Shown: positions 1 to 6,645 of the stretch, in pieces
Layout: every line of letters begins with the position of its first letter
How positions within the stretch are numbered: the first letter of the stretch is position 1
Origin: Bordetella parapertussis
GTDB taxonomy: Bacteria > Pseudomonadota > Gammaproteobacteria > Burkholderiales > Burkholderiaceae_D
Assembly (NCBI GenBank): GCA_945867725.1
Contig: CAMBJI010000034.1
Coordinates: forward strand, 1 to 11,323
Direction: 5' to 3'
DNA: 11,323 nt
Made by a program: the position numbers and the translations under genes
The notes under the pieces: model-generated
Told to the model about the DNA's origin: nothing
What the model saw: the letters and a program-made list of their open reading frames with translations, nothing else
The model's database searches: none

Positions 1-520
1 GTGGCGCATGAATGGCACGTATCAGCGCGGCCTTGCCTTTTCATCTGAAGCAGGCGAACAGCCGATACAGCTGTCATATCGTCGTGATGCTCTGTGGATG
101 ACAGCGGGTGAGTCGGCAGTCGCATTGCAAGATATCAGCGTCAGTCAAGCCGCTGTGCAGGTGCGCATGGATGGTCTGCAGTTGCACGGGCATGTGGTCA
201 GGCAGCAGGATATCTTTCATGTGTTTCATGCGGGCCATCACTGGCAAATTCAGTGGCGCGATCCGATTGCGCATGCCGGCGAGGGTGAAGCGGATGAAGG
301 CCGATTGACCGCACCCATGCCAGGCAAAATCATTGCCTTGTTGGTGAGTGCGGGCGAGCGTGTTGTCAAAGGCACGCCCTTGCTCATCATGGAGGCGATG
401 AAAATGGAGCACACCATCAACGCGCCCAGCGATGGCACGGTGAGCGAGTTGCTGTATGCCGTCGGCGATCAGGTCGATGAAGGTGCGCAGTTACTCAGCT
501 TGTCGGTTGGGGAGGTGTGA
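1..520 (+). CDS. mccA: Methylcrotonyl-CoA carboxylase biotin-carrying (alpha) subunit, C-terminal part
   Basis: This is the 3' end of a gene entering from the left edge; the frame is open from base 2 with no start needed, and about 172 residues remain of a protein that is usually near 670. The visible part holds the end of the linker region and a complete biotinyl (BCCP) domain. The biotinylation motif MEAMKMEH is present, with the biotin-accepting lysine encoded at 401-403, preceded by the APMPGKI strand and followed by the NAPSDGTV turn. The full enzyme carboxylates 3-methylcrotonyl-CoA in leucine degradation, in the cytoplasm. The BCCP domain alone could belong to another acyl-CoA carboxylase (propionyl, acetyl or geranyl). 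The call rests on the next gene being HMG-CoA lyase, the last step of the same pathway. Its TGA overlaps the ATG of that gene by one base, so the two are probably translationally coupled. Confidence 0.9.
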   Translation, partial: WRMNGTYQRGLAFSSEAGEQPIQLSYRRDALWMTAGESAVALQDISVSQAAVQVRMDGLQLHGHVVRQQDIFHVFHAGHHWQIQWRDPIAHAGEGEADEGRLTAPMPGKIIALLVSAGERVVKGTPLLIMEAMKMEHTINAPSDGTVSELLYAVGDQVDEGAQLLSLSVGEV

Positions 521-1455
521 TGCGTACATTGCCTGAAAGCGTCAAGCTGGTGGAAGTGGGGCCACGCGATGGATTGCAAAACGAGAAGGACATTATTCCG
601 GCAGCGATCAAGGTCGAGTTGGTCGATCGACTGACGGCGGCGGGGTTTGTGAACATCGAAGCTGCTTCTTTCGTCTCGCCCAAATGGGTACCGCAAATGG
701 CGACCTCGGGCGAGGTGATGGAGAAGATCGCACGCAAGCCCGGCAGGATCTATTCTGCGCTGGTCCCGAACATGAAAGGCTTCGAAGCGGCGTTGGCCGC
801 GCGCGCGGATGAAATCGTGATTTTCGGTGCGGCCTCGGAAGCGTTCTCGCAAAAAAATATCAATTGTTCGATTGCAGAATCGATAGATCGCTTTCGTGAA
901 GTTGCGCAGGCGACCAAAGATCAGGGATTACGTCTGCGTGGCAGTATCAGTTGTGCACTCGGCTGCCCGTATCAGGGTGAAGTCGCATTAGATGCGGTGG
1001 CTGATGTGGCGATGCGCCTGCGGGACCTGGGCTGTGATGAAATTGATGTGGCCGATACGATTGGTGTGGGTACTGCGATTCGGGTACAGCAGGTATTCGA
1101 GCGCGTGGCAAAAGAATTTCCCATCCATCAGCTGGCCGGGCATTTTCATGACACCTATGGACAGGCGCTGGCCAATATCTATGCGGCACTCGAAGTCGGC
1201 GTGAGTATTTATCATGCCTCGGTCGCAGGTCTGGGCGGTTGTCCTTATGCCAAAGGCGCTACCGGCAATGTCTCGACTGAAGATGTGCTCTACTTGCTGC
1301 AGGGTCTGAATATAAAAACCGATATTGATCTGGATGCTGTCGTGGATGCGGGGCAGTTCATTTCACATTATCTCGGACGCAAGGCCGTTAGCCGTGCGGG
1401 CAACGCGATTGCTGCGCGGCGCGCTAATGACCTATCCAAGGAGACAGCATCATGA
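520..1455 (+). CDS. mvaB: Hydroxymethylglutaryl-CoA lyase
   Basis: Cleaves HMG-CoA to acetoacetate and acetyl-CoA, the final step of leucine breakdown, in the cytoplasm. The 311-residue product has the usual bacterial length and a complete TIM-barrel active site: GPRDGLQNE at residues 14-22 (catalytic Arg16, metal ligand Asp17), SFVSPKWVPQM at 50-60, HFHDTYG at 208-214 (metal ligands His208 and His210), and the glycine-rich loop GLGGCPYAKGATGN at 237-250 with the reactive Cys241. I chose ATG 520 over the in-frame GTG at 517 because the GGAGG at 511-515 is correctly spaced only from 520. It overlaps the carboxylase stop by one base (TGATG) and the next gene by four (ATGA). Intact; nothing unusual. 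Confidence 0.95.
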   Translation: MRTLPESVKLVEVGPRDGLQNEKDIIPAAIKVELVDRLTAAGFVNIEAASFVSPKWVPQMATSGEVMEKIARKPGRIYSALVPNMKGFEAALAARADEIVIFGAASEAFSQKNINCSIAESIDRFREVAQATKDQGLRLRGSISCALGCPYQGEVALDAVADVAMRLRDLGCDEIDVADTIGVGTAIRVQQVFERVAKEFPIHQLAGHFHDTYGQALANIYAALEVGVSIYHASVAGLGGCPYAKGATGNVSTEDVLYLLQGLNIKTDIDLDAVVDAGQFISHYLGRKAVSRAGNAIAARRANDLSKETAS

Positions 1456-1883
1456 GCCCGAAGCTGCAGCCCGGCATACAGTTTGAATGGCAAACGACCG
1501 TACCCGAGCATTCGGTGGTGCCGCATCTGTTTGGTTCGCAAACACCTTTTGCGTTGGATATGCCTGCGGTGATGGCCACGGGTTACATGGTCGGCCTGAT
1601 GGAGTTGGCATGTACGCAGGGCATCATGGATTACGTGGACTGGCCGAACGAGCAGAGTTTGGGCACGCATGTGAGCTTTTCCCATCTCGCTGCCACGCCA
1701 CCCGGCATGACGCTTACCATACGCGGTGAGGTTATTGCCGTTGAAGGCCGGCGCATACGCTTTCGTGTTGAGGCTTGGGATGGTCTGGATAAGATCAGTG
1801 AGGGTGAGCATGAACGCGCTATCATCACCCCCGAAAAATTTCATGAGCGCTTAAATGACAAAAAACGTCGGGCTGGTTTATGA
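1452..1883 (+). CDS. FlK-like hot-dog fold acyl-CoA thioesterase
   Basis: A 143-residue single hot-dog domain that closely resembles fluoroacetyl-CoA thioesterase FlK over its whole length, as I recall that family. Matching stretches are ATGYMVGLMELAC (42-54), QSLGTHVSFSHLAATPPGM (68-86), VEGRRIRFRV (97-106) and EHERAII (119-125). The FlK catalytic triad Thr/Glu/His maps to Thr43, Glu51 and His78, so hydrolysis of a short acyl-CoA is likely. The FlK phenylalanine that forms the fluorine-selective lid (Phe36) maps to Met37, so fluoroacetyl specificity is not expected. The gene overlaps the HMG-CoA lyase stop by ATGA and has a good AAGGAGA at 1438-1444, so it belongs to the leucine operon. It may release free acid from a trapped or excess acyl-CoA of that pathway. 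The substrate is unknown. Confidence 0.8.
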   Translation: MSPKLQPGIQFEWQTTVPEHSVVPHLFGSQTPFALDMPAVMATGYMVGLMELACTQGIMDYVDWPNEQSLGTHVSFSHLAATPPGMTLTIRGEVIAVEGRRIRFRVEAWDGLDKISEGEHERAIITPEKFHERLNDKKRRAGL

Positions 1884-1884
1884 G

Positions 1885-1909
1885 CCCTATGCCCCTTATG
1901 CCCCTTATG
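1885..1909 (+). repeat. Short 9-bp tandem repeat
   Basis: Directly after the thioesterase stop, two perfect copies of CCCCTTATG (1892-1900 and 1901-1909) follow a degenerate first copy CCCTATG (1885-1891). It is intergenic and ends about 30 bases before the DUF1289 start. It looks like slippage-type microduplication; no function is evident. Confidence 0.6.
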
Positions 1910-1940
1910 CCCAGTTTCCACGTAAGAAAATTCTGATTTC

Positions 1941-2144
1941 ATGGACCTGCAAAACTTCGATCCTCTGGCACATCCGGGCCCACTGCCATCACCCTGCATC
2001 AATATCTGTCAGATGGACGAGACGACAGGGTGGTGTAAAGGTTGTCAGCGCACGATCGCTGAAATCATTGACTGGAGTGTCGCGCCAGAACCAAAAAAAC
2101 GACAGATCTGGCTGGCCATAAACGAGCGGCGCACGGCAAAATAA
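1941..2144 (+). CDS. DUF1289 small four-cysteine protein
   Basis: A 67-residue protein with the DUF1289 pattern: SPCINICQMD, then GWCKGCQRT, then a conserved helix EIIDWSV and the tail KKRQIWLAINER. The four cysteines (19, 23, 32, 35) form a C-x3-C...C-x2-C arrangement typical of a small zinc- or iron-sulfur-binding fold. The biochemical role of the family is not established. The ATG at 1941 has only a weak purine-rich upstream stretch (AAGAAAA at 1924-1930, rather far away). It lies 57 bases after the thioesterase on the same strand and may be read through from the leucine operon, although it has no obvious pathway link. DUF1289 genes are commonly found singly among unrelated genes in proteobacteria. 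No signal peptide or membrane segment. Confidence 0.88.
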   Translation: MDLQNFDPLAHPGPLPSPCINICQMDETTGWCKGCQRTIAEIIDWSVAPEPKKRQIWLAINERRTAK

Positions 2145-2146
2145 TA

Positions 2147-2180
2147 GTTTTCATCAAAACAAGTGTTACGGGTTTTGATG
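2147..2180 (+). terminator. Hairpin with two alternative pairings between DUF1289 and membrane protein genes
   Basis: CATCAAAAC at 2152-2160 and GTTTTGATG at 2172-2180 form a perfect 9-bp inverted repeat around an 11-base loop. The left arm can instead pair with GTTTT at 2147-2151, giving a 5-bp stem with a CATC loop. The stem is AT-rich and the T5 run (2189-2193) starts 8 bases after it, so it is at best a weak terminator. It could equally be an operator or a 5'-leader structure for the gene at 2230. Confidence 0.35.
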
Positions 2181-2229
2181 TCCCACCATTTTTGTCGTTT
2201 CTTCGTTGGCTTCCTTAAAAGGACATTTC

Positions 2230-2679
2230 ATGCAGCCGAGTTTTTACAAGCCAGCCGCCGCCTTGACCGGCCCGGCTTATAGCCCCTGGTTCAAAATGCT
2301 GGCAACGCTATTTACCGTTGGATTAGTTGCCTACGGCATTAGTTTCTCGATGCGGTTTTCCCTGGAGGCCTATGGTTGGGGCGTGATCTTGCTGATGCTG
2401 GGCGCGCTGGCGTTGCTGCTCATATCGTTTTATGGGTTTTTGCACTCAACCATTACGATTGACGATCAAGGCATCAAGCAAACCTGGGTGATTAATCGTC
2501 AGGTGTTCTGGCCGGATATCCGGGGTGCAAAAATGATCGGTATTCCACGTGGTGGCTGGCTGTCACCGCCCCGACTGGTTGTGCGCACCGGGACCGCTTT
2601 TTACACCTTTAACGGCGGCACTGAAGCCTTGTTGACCGAGTTCGCCAGAATATCCTTGGCTTACGAGATGAAAAAATGA
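2230..2679 (+). CDS. Small membrane protein with two transmembrane helices and a PH-like C-terminal domain
   Basis: I do not recognise a named family. The 149-residue product has two hydrophobic segments, roughly residues 22-40 and 50-70, separated by a short loop. A soluble beta-rich tail follows with ITIDDQGIKQTW, FWPDIRGAKMI and LVVRTGTAFYTFNGG. The pattern of a short helical hairpin followed by strands around a WxxI element resembles the bacterial PH-like (bPH/YdbT-like) domain proteins of the inner membrane; this is an inference from the pattern only. ATG 2230 is chosen over the in-frame TTG at 2206 because AAGGA at 2219-2223 is spaced six bases from it. The stop overlaps the start of the metallo-hydrolase gene (ATGA), so the two are translationally coupled. 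Confidence 0.75.
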   Translation: MQPSFYKPAAALTGPAYSPWFKMLATLFTVGLVAYGISFSMRFSLEAYGWGVILLMLGALALLLISFYGFLHSTITIDDQGIKQTWVINRQVFWPDIRGAKMIGIPRGGWLSPPRLVVRTGTAFYTFNGGTEALLTEFARISLAYEMKK

Positions 2680-3599
2680 ATCTCCCCGACTCAATGCAGG
2701 TACTCGAGCGTGGCTGGCTCTCGTCCAATAATATTGTCTTCACTGGCAAGGACAAAACAGCCATCGTTGATACCGGCTATTGCACCCATGAGAATCAAAC
2801 CCTGATTCTGCTGCGTAATGTGCTGAAAGGCCGGACGCTGGATGCTATCTACAACACGCATCTGCATTCCGATCATTGCGGCGGCAATCATGTTTTGCAA
2901 ACTCATTTTCCGGCAGTACGCACCTTCGTTCCAGCAGCAGAATTCAATCGCGTACAGAACTGGGAGCGATCGCAATTGACCTTTGAGGCCACGGGGCAGC
3001 GTTGCGAGCGCTTTCGTGCGGATGCCAGTATTCATTCCGGTGACAAGATACTTCTCGGTGATCTTTCGTGGTCGGCGCTGTGCGCACCTGGCCATCATCC
3101 TTATTCGTATCTCTTGTTTTGCGAGGCGCACGGCATACTGATTTCAGCCGATGCCCTTTGGGAGAAGGGTTTTGGTGTCGTTTTTCCTGCGCTAGATGGA
3201 ATCTCAGGTTTCAGAGAAACGCGCGCTACGCTGCAGATGATTGAGGAACTCGATGTAAAACTTGTCATACCTGGACACGGCAAGCCATTCACTGATGTGA
3301 AACAGGCGATAGAAGTGGCGCATTCACGCATCGATTATCTCGAAGCCGATCCATTACGTAACGCGCAAAACGGTATCAAGGTCTTGTTGAAGTTCTTGCT
3401 CATGGAACGTCAGCGCATCAAGCTTTCTGAAGTCCCCAAACTGCTAAATTCGATTCCTTTGGTGAAGTCGGCTAATCAGCGGCATATGAATTTCGGAAAA
3501 ATTCATCTCGCGCATTGGGCAATTACACAGCTGCGCCGCGCGGGGGCGCTGGATGTGAAGGATAACTATTTGGTGGATGTTGAGGCGAAGGCGGGTTGA
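2676..3599 (+). CDS. Metallo-beta-lactamase-fold hydrolase
   Basis: A 307-residue soluble metallo-beta-lactamase-superfamily protein with all metal-binding motifs: THLHSDHCGG at 61-70 (His62, His64, Asp66, His67), His140 in APGHHPYS, Asp159 in SADALWEKG, and His201 in PGHGKPF. Asp32 in the IVDTG strand is also typical. This is the two-metal, glyoxalase II/hydrolase type; the substrate cannot be told from sequence. After the catalytic domain (to about residue 215) there is a helical tail of roughly 90 residues containing KIHLAHWAITQLRRAGAL, a winged-helix-like segment seen in some LACTB2-like hydrolases. No signal peptide. It starts inside the stop codon of the membrane protein gene (overlap of four bases) with only a weak Shine-Dalgarno sequence, so translation probably depends on the upstream gene. 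Confidence 0.9.
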   Translation: MNLPDSMQVLERGWLSSNNIVFTGKDKTAIVDTGYCTHENQTLILLRNVLKGRTLDAIYNTHLHSDHCGGNHVLQTHFPAVRTFVPAAEFNRVQNWERSQLTFEATGQRCERFRADASIHSGDKILLGDLSWSALCAPGHHPYSYLLFCEAHGILISADALWEKGFGVVFPALDGISGFRETRATLQMIEELDVKLVIPGHGKPFTDVKQAIEVAHSRIDYLEADPLRNAQNGIKVLLKFLLMERQRIKLSEVPKLLNSIPLVKSANQRHMNFGKIHLAHWAITQLRRAGALDVKDNYLVDVEAKAG

Positions 3600-3647
3600 G
3601 CGGTTGTTGTGTTGCGTGGATGTCGGTAGTTATTGAGGCGAACGTAA

Positions 3648-3702
3648 AATTCTTACTGTCATCCCGACGAAAGGTGGAGCGAAGGTTTCAGAACGCATGC
3701 GG
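3648..3702. repeat. Possible fragment of a dispersed intergenic repeat
   Basis: The non-coding stretch between the convergent hydrolase and DUF1330 genes contains GTCATCCCGACGAAAG followed by GAGCGAAGG and CAGAACGCATGC. This wording resembles the 'GTCATCCCG...GCGAAG' dispersed repeats common between genes in proteobacteria. A genome-wide count of similar copies would decide. No gene is visible in 3600-3743. Confidence 0.25.
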
Positions 3703-3725
3703 TCTGCTCGCGATACTACTGAAGC

Positions 3726-3749
3726 AAAAGCCCGAACGAAAACTCAGGC
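3726..3749 (-). terminator. Rho-independent terminator overlapping the DUF1330 stop codon
   Basis: On the - strand GCCTGA (3749-3744) pairs with TCGGGC (3735-3730), a 6-bp stem with one G-U wobble and an 8-base loop, followed at once by TTTT (3729-3726). The left arm contains the TGA stop of the DUF1330 gene. It would end the nitronate monooxygenase-DUF1330 transcript before it meets the convergent hydrolase gene. Confidence 0.5.
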
Positions 3750-4046
3750 GCCTTCAACGATGAACAAGCGACCTTGCGATGCTGCTTGCCGCAGGGCTTT
3801 CGCTTCCGCATAAGCGGGAGAGTCATACCATTCACGCGCTTTGGATAGCGATGGAAATTCCAGGATGACGGTGCGCATCTGATCATGATGTGCATCATCC
3901 AAGCCTTCGCATTGGATGCGTGTACCTCCCCGCACCAGAAACTGGCCGCCAAAAGCCAACACGGTCGGCATTACCAGCTTGCGATATTCCTCATAAGCCT
4001 GAGGATCAGTCACGGTAATTTCAGCGACGACATAAGCCTTGGCCAT
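3744..4046 (-). CDS. DUF1330 domain protein
   Basis: A 100-residue protein matching the DUF1330 family (dimeric alpha-beta barrel, ferredoxin-like fold) over its full length. It begins AKAYVVAEITVTDPQAYEEY, continues with GGQFLVRGG (33-41), the strand RTVILEFPS (58-66) and KAREWYDSPAYAEAKALR (69-86), and ends with LFIVEGA. Members are small cytoplasmic proteins of largely unknown activity; some act as antibiotic-biosynthesis-monooxygenase-like folds without cofactor. I start it at ATG 4046, not at the upstream in-frame ATG at 4097, because GAGG at about 4053-4056 precedes 4046 and the shorter protein has the usual family length. The gap to the upstream flavoprotein gene is four bases and the Shine-Dalgarno overlaps that gene's stop, so the pair is coupled. 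Confidence 0.88.
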   Translation of the reverse strand: MAKAYVVAEITVTDPQAYEEYRKLVMPTVLAFGGQFLVRGGTRIQCEGLDDAHHDQMRTVILEFPSLSKAREWYDSPAYAEAKALRQAASQGRLFIVEGA

Positions 4047-4050
4047 GGGA

Positions 4051-5022
4051 TTACCTCGGGAAATGAGTGGCTGCGACCCGTGCGCGTGCCACAACATATT
4101 CTTGTTTCAGACGTGAGACCACTTCGGCGACCGTCGGAACATCATGCATCAAGCCCACACCTTGACCTGCGCCCCAGATATCGCGCCAGGCTTTGGCGCC
4201 AAGATCGCTCGCGAAATTCATCGCTGTTTTGTCAGCGACTGGCAGGTTATCGGGATCGAGTCCGGCTTTAACGATGGATTTTTTCAGGTAGTTACCGTGT
4301 ACGCCCGTGAATAGGTTCGTGTACACGATGTCTGCCGCATTGGATTCGACGATCGCCTGGCGATAGTCTTCAGTGGTGTTCGCTTCCTGCGTCGCCAGCC
4401 AGCGTGATCCGATGTAGGCGAAATCTGCACCCATGGCTTGAGAGGCAAGAATGGCATCGCCCGTTGTGATAGAGCCGGACAAGGCAATCGGGCCATCGAA
4501 GAATTTGCGGATTTCGCCAACCAAAGCAAAAGGTGACAAGCCACCCGCGTGACCGCCGGCACCGGCTGCGACCAAAATTAAGCCATCGACACCAGCTTCA
4601 AGCGCCTTCTGTGCATGCCGTATTGAAATGATGTCGTGCAAAGCAATGCCGCCATAACTGTGAATGGCATCCAGCATTTCGGCAGGCGGTGCGCGCAGCG
4701 AAGAAATGATGACCGGAATTTTGTGGCGTACGCAGACCTCGACATCATGCGCGAGGCGGTCATTGGACTGATGCACGATCTGATTCACGGCAATCGGCCC
4801 GATGATCGCATCCGGGTGTGCGGCTTTGTGCGCTGCCAGGGCCTCTTTGATTTGCGTCAGCCACGTATCGAGCATTTCTGCTGGTCGTGCGTTCAGCGCT
4901 GGGAAGGAGCCCACAATACCCGCTTTGCATTGCTCGATTACCAATTCCGGACCGCTGGCAATAAAGAGTGGTGAACCGATAACAGGCAGGCTGAGATTTT
5001 GCAGGACAGGTGGCAAGGACAT
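4051..5022 (-). CDS. Nitronate monooxygenase-like FMN-dependent oxidoreductase
   Basis: A 323-residue TIM-barrel flavoprotein of the nitronate monooxygenase / 2-nitropropane dioxygenase family, which oxidises alkyl nitronates using FMN and oxygen. Visible motifs are PVIGSPLFIASGPEL near the N-terminus (13-27), GAGGHAG at 154-160 with the catalytic-type His158, the FMN-phosphate loop LSGSITTGD at 181-189, GADFAYIGSRWL at 198-209, and WGAGQGVG at 283-290. The length fits the class I enzymes. Proteins of this family are also annotated as enoyl-ACP reductase II, but the GGHAG form with this length fits nitronate monooxygenase better. ATG 5022 has GGAGA at about 5029-5033 (- strand). It is cotranscribed with the DUF1330 gene 4 bases downstream, which may help with the same substrate. 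Confidence 0.88.
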   Translation of the reverse strand: MSLPPVLQNLSLPVIGSPLFIASGPELVIEQCKAGIVGSFPALNARPAEMLDTWLTQIKEALAAHKAAHPDAIIGPIAVNQIVHQSNDRLAHDVEVCVRHKIPVIISSLRAPPAEMLDAIHSYGGIALHDIISIRHAQKALEAGVDGLILVAAGAGGHAGGLSPFALVGEIRKFFDGPIALSGSITTGDAILASQAMGADFAYIGSRWLATQEANTTEDYRQAIVESNAADIVYTNLFTGVHGNYLKKSIVKAGLDPDNLPVADKTAMNFASDLGAKAWRDIWGAGQGVGLMHDVPTVAEVVSRLKQEYVVARARVAATHFPR

Positions 5023-5056
5023 GTAGGTCTCCGAAGGCTTTTTTTGTATGCGAGCA

Positions 5057-5062
5057 ATTATA
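5057..5062 (-). promoter_or_regulatory. Candidate -10 element for the nitronate monooxygenase operon
   Basis: A perfect TATAAT on the - strand lies 35 bases upstream of the ATG at 5022 and directly downstream of a hairpin. At the expected 16-18 base spacing there is only CCGCGA-like sequence, with no recognisable -35 and no TGn extension. It would need an activator if it is real. Confidence 0.3.
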
Positions 5063-5096
5063 GGCGAAGCCCTGAAGCCTCGCGGCAGGCTTCGCC
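5063..5096 (-). terminator. Strong hairpin after the 512-aa gene
   Basis: GGCGAAGCC (5063-5071) and GGCTTCGCC (5088-5096) are a perfect GC-rich 9-bp inverted repeat with a 16-base loop, starting 10 bases after the TAA of the 512-aa gene on the - strand. The loop contains a second GAAGCC that can pair with the same arm. No T-run follows at once, only TATAATT, so it is a plausible but not canonical terminator. Confidence 0.5.
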
Positions 5097-5106
5097 GTAG
5101 GGCGTG

Positions 5107-6645
5107 TTATTCCGCTGCCAGCCTTTCTATCCATCGCATCAGTCCGTCAAGCCGCTGCCACAACTCCGTGGGCGACTGTGGATCGGGCAGCCCGCTGTTG
5201 TAATGCTGGAACAGAGTAAGCGCGTTGTCTGTCATCCCGCGTTGCACCGCTTCCCAGACAGTCACGCGACAACCCGTGGCTTGCATCTCCGGCGTGGTAC
5301 CGATGAATCGATACGGCACACCCTGTGACTCCCACTCGTGTTTGACTTCCTGCGCGGCTGCCTGAAGGCGTCTCGCATCGACCGGAATCCGCAAGGTCCA
5401 GGCGTGTTGGCGGGGATAGGTTTCCTCACTTTCTTTTGCCGTCATGAAGTGCGCTGGCCATTCACTGATCCGGGAGTCGACAGGTCCAAGGTGAAAGCCG
5501 GAATGCATGAAACGATGACCAAGATCGACATGATTTTTTCGCATATCCGGCACCAGCGACAAGGAGGGCGCTATCCATGCATGACCCAGTGCGACCCCGG
5601 TGGTCGGCTGAATCTGTACCTCGCCGAAATGAGTCGAATCTTTCATAAGCTCACGCGCCCTTGCCTTCAAATCCGGCGTGCTGCGGGTTGGAACCTCGGC
5701 ATAAATCTGCTCTATCGCAGCCGACACTTGCTGGCGCTGCCTGCGCGTGAGTTTTTCAGGAGGTGCAGCAATGCCAAGCAGCTTTTGCGTGAGTAGCAGT
5801 TCAAGTACATCGCGCAGCAATTCGGGGAAAAGCGTAGCTTTCGCATCGGCCATCACTGCGTCGACCATTCGGCTATGAATGACGATAGCATTTTGGGTGG
5901 CTGTCACTGTCGTTGACTTTATCTCCAATGATCCCGTGATGATTTCATTTGAGGCTATCGGCAAATCTAGTGCCTTTGCGAGCACGCAAATACTGTGATG
6001 CAAATCATCAATTGTTTTATTCGAGTCATTCCACTCGGCACAGCTCGCATGCAGGGCGTTGCGGATGGCTTCTGGCAAGTCAGATTGCAAAGACATGCAT
6101 CGGGATTGCGGGACACTATCTTTTAGATCTTCAAGAAGGTTGAAAAAATCCTCTGTTTGCATCAACGTGCGATTGAACGAATGTGGTGGTCCATTGGAAA
6201 AGCCATAATCGCGGTATACCTCATCATCAATAATAGTTTCGACGACGTTGCAGGCAAATTGTGCCGCTTTGAGCGTCTCGTGAAGTTGCCCTATCTCATC
6301 GTCTGTCAGGTGTGACAAATGCATGCGCAGCAGCGCATTGAAATATTGTTTACTTTGCTCATCATCATCGATACCTGGGCGGATCGATGCCAGCAGATTA
6401 TCCATACTCAGACATAAGAAATTGCGTGTACGGCGGTGCTGTGGGGTCGCTTTATGTTCTTTAAGTTGTGACAGCAAAAGCCGGAAAGACAATGAAGTAT
6501 GCCGGCCAGCATCAAAGTAATAAGACGCCTTGGGCTGGCGATGAAATAGCTGTGGTGCTCGCTTGGGGGTGGCTACGGTTTGTTGAGTAATCCGGAGGTG
6601 GCGGCTTGTTGGGCATGGACGTGAACGGGTAAACAGGGCGTGCAT
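5107..6645 (-). CDS. Orphan 512-aa protein, candidate secreted effector
   Basis: I do not recognise this family. The start at 6645 is well supported by AAAGGA at 6656-6651, six bases upstream. Residues 1-80 are basic and rich in Arg, His, Ser and Thr with almost no acidic residues. There is no classical signal peptide and no membrane segment. Residues 90-320 look mostly helical, including an acidic run GIDDDEQ (91-97) and LFPELLRDVLELLLTQKLLG (272-291). Residues 335-512 look alpha-beta, with His-rich HRFMHSGFH (377-385) and then HAWTLRIPVD (414-423), GVPYRFIGT (442-450), CRVTVWEA (459-466) and a closing helix with LWQRLDGLMRWIERLAAE (495-512). It is divergent from the RasGAP-like gene across a shared intergenic region and sits between metabolic operons. 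The effector call is inference from the N-terminal composition and from this neighbour. Confidence 0.7.
   Translation of the reverse strand: MHALFTRSRPCPTSRHLRITQQTVATPKRAPQLFHRQPKASYYFDAGRHTSLSFRLLLSQLKEHKATPQHRRTRNFLCLSMDNLLASIRPGIDDDEQSKQYFNALLRMHLSHLTDDEIGQLHETLKAAQFACNVVETIIDDEVYRDYGFSNGPPHSFNRTLMQTEDFFNLLEDLKDSVPQSRCMSLQSDLPEAIRNALHASCAEWNDSNKTIDDLHHSICVLAKALDLPIASNEIITGSLEIKSTTVTATQNAIVIHSRMVDAVMADAKATLFPELLRDVLELLLTQKLLGIAAPPEKLTRRQRQQVSAAIEQIYAEVPTRSTPDLKARARELMKDSTHFGEVQIQPTTGVALGHAWIAPSLSLVPDMRKNHVDLGHRFMHSGFHLGPVDSRISEWPAHFMTAKESEETYPRQHAWTLRIPVDARRLQAAAQEVKHEWESQGVPYRFIGTTPEMQATGCRVTVWEAVQRGMTDNALTLFQHYNSGLPDPQSPTELWQRLDGLMRWIERLAAE

Noticed and set aside
469..852. - strand frame opposite HMG-CoA lyase
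   Set aside because: It is an Arg/His-rich shadow of a confident gene with no family resemblance.
1855..2121. + strand frame spanning the 9-bp repeat, encoding a PYAPYAPYA stretch
   Set aside because: The repeat gives it a curious look, but most of it is the DUF1289 gene in another frame and it overlaps the thioesterase end.
5338..5796. + strand frame of 152 codons inside the 512-aa gene
   Set aside because: It is antisense, has no Shine-Dalgarno and no recognisable product.
5107..6645. Assignment of the 512-aa protein as an OspF/SpvC phosphothreonine lyase
   Set aside because: Only a loose strand/helix order is shared; the catalytic Lys in the xDKFHIS-type motif is absent and overall identity by eye is too low.
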